64,000 nt of DNA from Phytoactinopolyspora halophila. Its GTDB lineage: Bacteria > Actinomycetota > Actinomycetes > Jiangellales > Jiangellaceae. The notes below the pieces were generated by a model. The model was not told the origin of the DNA and ran no database searches. It was given only the letters and a program-made list of their open reading frames with translations. Location: assembly GCF_003287285.1 (NCBI RefSeq), contig NZ_QMIG01000006.1, positions 62,001 to 126,000 of the forward strand. The letters are read 5' to 3'. Numbering within the stretch: the first letter of the stretch is position 1; every line of letters starts with the position of its first letter. This document shows, one piece after another, positions 61,882 to 64,000 of the stretch. Both the position numbers and the translations under genes were made by a program.

Positions 61882-62382
61882 TCATGACCGCCCCTCGAGG
61901 ATGATCGTCAGGCCGTTGTCCGGGTGATAGCTCCACGACGCGGCCACGTCGTCCCAGGACGCATCAAGAGTGCCGTCCAAGGCGCGCGTCGACGTCATGC
62001 GCGACACCGTGGACTCCGGCACCGCGAGCTCGTCCAGCACGCAGAAGACCTCGTCCAGCGTCGCACCCGGGCGTTCCTCTCCCGCACCGAGGACCTCCAG
62101 CGCTGATCCGTCGTCAAGCACAGTGATGTACGACGACTCCGCCGCACACGCATCTTTGGCAGCTTCGAACCTGCTCGACTCCGCTGCAGTGTCGTCCGCG
62201 GACTCGGCTACTGCGAGGTCACCCTCCGTATCGGAGTCGAACGCCGTCGCACCGATAACCAGCCCGATCCCGATGCCGACCACCATGACGGCACAGGTAA
62301 CCGCGATCAGCGCCTGCTGCGTCACCCGCCCGTCGCCGGCCGGCTCGCCCGCCGTCCTACCTGTCTGGTCATGCTCATCCAT
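61882..62382 (-). CDS. Membrane-anchored protein, unknown
   Basis: A 166-residue protein with one membrane helix (ALIAVTCAVMVVGIGIGLVIGATAF, about 24-48) and an acidic extracytoplasmic part with two cysteines (DACAAES and EVFCVLDEL) and repeated Glu/Ala. ATG 62382 follows GGGGAG; the longer frame from 62505 is less likely. The final SWSYHPDNGLTIILEG repeats a common ending of small actinobacterial sensor-like or lipid-binding domains, but I cannot name it. Confidence 0.6.
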   Translation of the reverse strand: MDEHDQTGRTAGEPAGDGRVTQQALIAVTCAVMVVGIGIGLVIGATAFDSDTEGDLAVAESADDTAAESSRFEAAKDACAAESSYITVLDDGSALEVLGAGEERPGATLDEVFCVLDELAVPESTVSRMTSTRALDGTLDASWDDVAASWSYHPDNGLTIILEGRS

Positions 62383-62836
62383 GGCCAGCTCCCCTCGCCG
62401 TCGTAACTCGCCGCAACGTCCACACGCCCGCGCGGCATCCTTCGACGGCGAGCATGGCACCAACCCCGGACACAAACGCTCCGCATAGCCATCCGGATCA
62501 CGCACAACAGTGACGCCATCCAGATACCAACCCCATCTCGCATTCAGTCTTGATACACAGTCGACGGAGTACTCGAACTAAATGCTGTGTTTATTATCGA
62601 TACATGCTTGACGGCGCAATGGCCGACGATGGCACGGCTGGAGACGATCATCCACCGGGCCCGCGCAGTCTGGCGCACTGGCCCATTGCTCATGACCAGC
62701 ATGGGTGACCACCGAAAGGGCTGCCGACCTACCCCCTGCGACCGCGCGACACAGCAGCGGTCGCAGGGACCATCCCCCGTCAACATGCAGATCCCTACTG
62801 GGATATGAGCAACAGAGCCCCTGCTATGGTGTGCCG
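62383..62836. other. Divergent intergenic stretch with a strong hairpin
   Basis: No supported gene in 454 bases. CCCTGCGACCGC (62734-62745) and GCGGTCGCAGGG (62757-62768) form a perfect 12-base stem with an 11-base loop, about 68 bases before the VOC start. Both flanking genes point away, so it is not a simple terminator for either and may be part of a leader or a remnant. Confidence 0.5.
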
Positions 62837-63269
62837 ATGTCATCGATCAAGCAGTTCCAGGTCACCTTCGACTGCGCAGAACCTGAGCGTGTCTCGTTTT
62901 TGGTGCGAGGTGTTGGGGTACGTCGTACCGCCGCCACCGGAGGGGTTTGCTACGTGGGACGATTTCAATCGCTCGCTGCCGCCTGAGCGTCGGGATTCAG
63001 CGTTCGCCTGCATGGATCCCTCAAGTGTGGGCCCACGATTATTCTTCCAACGCGTTCCCGAAGGCAAGGTCGCCAAGAATCGGCTGCATCTTGACGTGCG
63101 GGTCGGTACCGGGCTCGTGGGTGAAGAGCGCCTCGCCACACTCGAGGCGGAGTGCGAACGACTGGTCGCGCTCGGCGCGGTACGCGTGCGACTGCTACCT
63201 GCCGATGGCCAGAACGAGTCGTGCATCGTGATGCAGGACATCGAGGGCAACGAGTTCTGTCTCGACTGA
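62837..63269 (+). pseudogene. VOC family protein with a frameshift
   Basis: The first 19 codons (ATG 62837: SSIKQFQVTFDCAEPERVS) and the rest (SRFWCEVLGYVVPPPPEGF, then PRLFFQRVPEGKVAKNRLHLDVRVG and the final QDIEGNEFCL) are one VOC/glyoxalase-like protein split between two frames. The change lies at about 62892-62899. The match to the family pattern (PERxxRFW) suggests loss of two bases (one CG) at TCGCGT. The rest of the domain is intact. It is a recent break or a sequencing error. Confidence 0.75.
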
Positions 63270-63276
63270 GCATCCT

Positions 63277-63520
63277 CCTTCCAAACTGGTAGTTCGATCT
63301 GGCCGCGTTCGCAGCGGTGGAGATGATCAGGCCGGTGTCCCGATAGCCGCCGTCCGCGATGACCGTGGTCCGGCCGACTGCGACCTTCCCACCGGACAGT
63401 TCCCACGCCTTGCAGCCGTTGCGGTTTCCGGCGACCGGCTGGCGGACGGCCCACGACGAGTCGGGTATGGGCGTCGATGACGACCTGGTGGCTGGTCGAC
63501 ACCACCGAACGGCTCATTGA
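63277..63520 (-). pseudogene. IS5-family transposase remnant
   Basis: The minus strand carries pieces of an IS5-type DDE transposase in two frames: VVSTSHQVVIDAHTRLVV in one, then VAGNRNGCKAWELSGGKVAVG, TTVIADGGYRDTGLII in the next, and CERGQIELPVWKEDAQ back in the first. This is the middle catalytic part (with the DGGYR motif) with at least two frameshifts, and both ends of the gene are missing. It adjoins the RecB-like fragment and a 22-base palindrome. Confidence 0.72.
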
Positions 63521-63536
63521 ACGGCATGTACCACGA

Positions 63537-63558
63537 GTCCCAGTCATATGACTGGGAC
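63537..63558. repeat. Perfect 22-base palindrome
   Basis: GTCCCAGTCAT is followed directly by its reverse complement, giving a loop-free palindrome between the IS5 remnant and the nuclease fragment. It could mark an element end or a joining scar. No second copy is seen here. Confidence 0.6.
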
Positions 63559-63589
63559 GACAGAGTACGGTCGCGAGGTCGCGTCGGCA

Positions 63590-64000
63590 CAGACCGTACT
63601 CGACCGCTCTCGAGGGGCGCACGAACAGCAGCACGCTGCAGCTCACCCGCTCTCCACTCGCGTCGGCAACGGCCCGCGCGTACACCTCCAGCTGCGTTCC
63701 ATGCGCTGCGATCGCTTCGGCACCGGTCGACGCGGCCGTCTTGAAATCACGATCACCAGCCCCACGTCGCGGAACATCAGATCGGCGTAGCCCTCGACCA
63801 GCACGCCGTCCACAAGCGTCCGGACATATGCCTTCCGCCAGCGCAGCGAACCGGCGGCCGCACCGGTGGCGATCCGTACGGCGAGCTCGATCTTGATCGG
63901 CTCAGTGTTCTGCAACTCATCGAGAAGCAACCGTTGATACCGCCTGATCAGGCGATCCCGCGTTTCCGCGTCGCTTCCGACCAGCCGCCGGGCGGGCACC
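63590..64000 (-). pseudogene. C-terminal end of a RecB-like PD-(D/E)XK nuclease (UvrD-type helicase), frameshifted
   Basis: Entering from the right edge, the frame reads LRWRKAYVRTLVDGVLVEGYADLMFRD, the usual start of a RecB-like nuclease (GYADL with the metal Asp), and continues VGLVIVI. The next frame gives FKTAASTGAEAIAAHG and TQLEVYARAVADASGERV, then LLFVRPSRAVEYGL. The two join as V-D-F-K-T, the nuclease DxK motif, if one G is restored near 63753. So the gene is broken at its catalytic lysine. The upstream helicase part lies outside the window. Confidence 0.65.

Noticed and set aside
62544-62843. Minus-strand 99-codon frame in the divergent intergenic region
   Set aside because: Covers the strong hairpin and has no supported start; its composition is unlike a protein of this organism.
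62890-62910. Programmed frameshift in the VOC gene
   Set aside because: The T-run does not give a standard slippery heptamer in the right phase; family alignment fits a lost CG better.

Overview
The window is high-GC DNA with actinobacterial gene content: PadR/TetR/IclR/Lrp regulators, a DUF2993 protein, DUF6907, a maleylpyruvate-isomerase-fold protein, GTG/TTG starts and many 4-base ATGA overlaps. It is chromosomal Actinomycetota DNA. The genus cannot be read safely from the sequence; a Jiangellales-like or related soil actinomycete is a guess. No rRNA, tRNA or CRISPR array was found.

Bases 1-14,860 hold a phenylacetate degradation cluster. One operon on the minus strand runs paaZ-paaA-paaB-paaC and leaves the window on the left. 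A plus-strand thiolase diverges from paaZ. Further right are paaH and a paaJ/pcaF-type thiolase (minus), then paaI-paaK-paaR (plus). PaaK makes phenylacetyl-CoA, PaaABC(E) epoxidises it, PaaZ opens the ring and oxidises the aldehyde, PaaH and the thiolases finish beta-oxidation, and PaaI rescues stalled CoA. TetR-type operator-like sites lie in both divergent promoters, so the adjacent TetR gene is probably the shared repressor. An unrelated PadR-ABC-FtsX operon and a small LuxR-type gene (5.9-10.1 kb) sit in the middle of the cluster.

Bases 15,000-33,500 are ordinary accessory chromosome: YceI, a DUF3592 membrane protein bracketed by two copies of a long palindrome, two endonuclease/exonuclease/phosphatase proteins, a LysE/Lrp pair, prolyl aminopeptidase, ThiI, a site-2 protease with CBS domains, a DUF2993 protein, two exported proteins of lower GC, a VOC/TetR pair with operators, an AlkZ-like winged-helix protein and a GNAT protein.

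Bases 33,560-41,960 form a lower-GC catabolic cluster: a PotABCD-type ABC importer, an L-rhamnose/L-fucose-type mutarotase, an amidohydrolase (lactonase-like) and two short-chain dehydrogenases, with a divergent IclR regulator. It looks like a complete uptake-plus-oxidation unit for an unidentified sugar or sugar-acid compound.

Bases 43,660-61,650 are a toxin-antitoxin and defence-like island: two hipBA modules, mazEF, a MazG-like pyrophosphohydrolase next to a DUF2075 nuclease-helicase, and a giant (about 2,400 residue) protein combining DEDDh exonuclease, TerB-like, BRCT, transglutaminase-like, DUF4011, SF1 helicase, Vsr/MTES-type nuclease and DUF3320 regions. Gene remnants (DUF4143 ATPase, AlkD-like, IS110-like) lie between them. 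The HipB operators come in sets spaced exactly 26 bases, and a matching operator pair stands in front of an aminoglycoside-phosphotransferase-like gene. The right end (62-64 kb) is decaying DNA: a frameshifted VOC gene, an IS5-family transposase remnant and a frameshifted RecB-like nuclease end.
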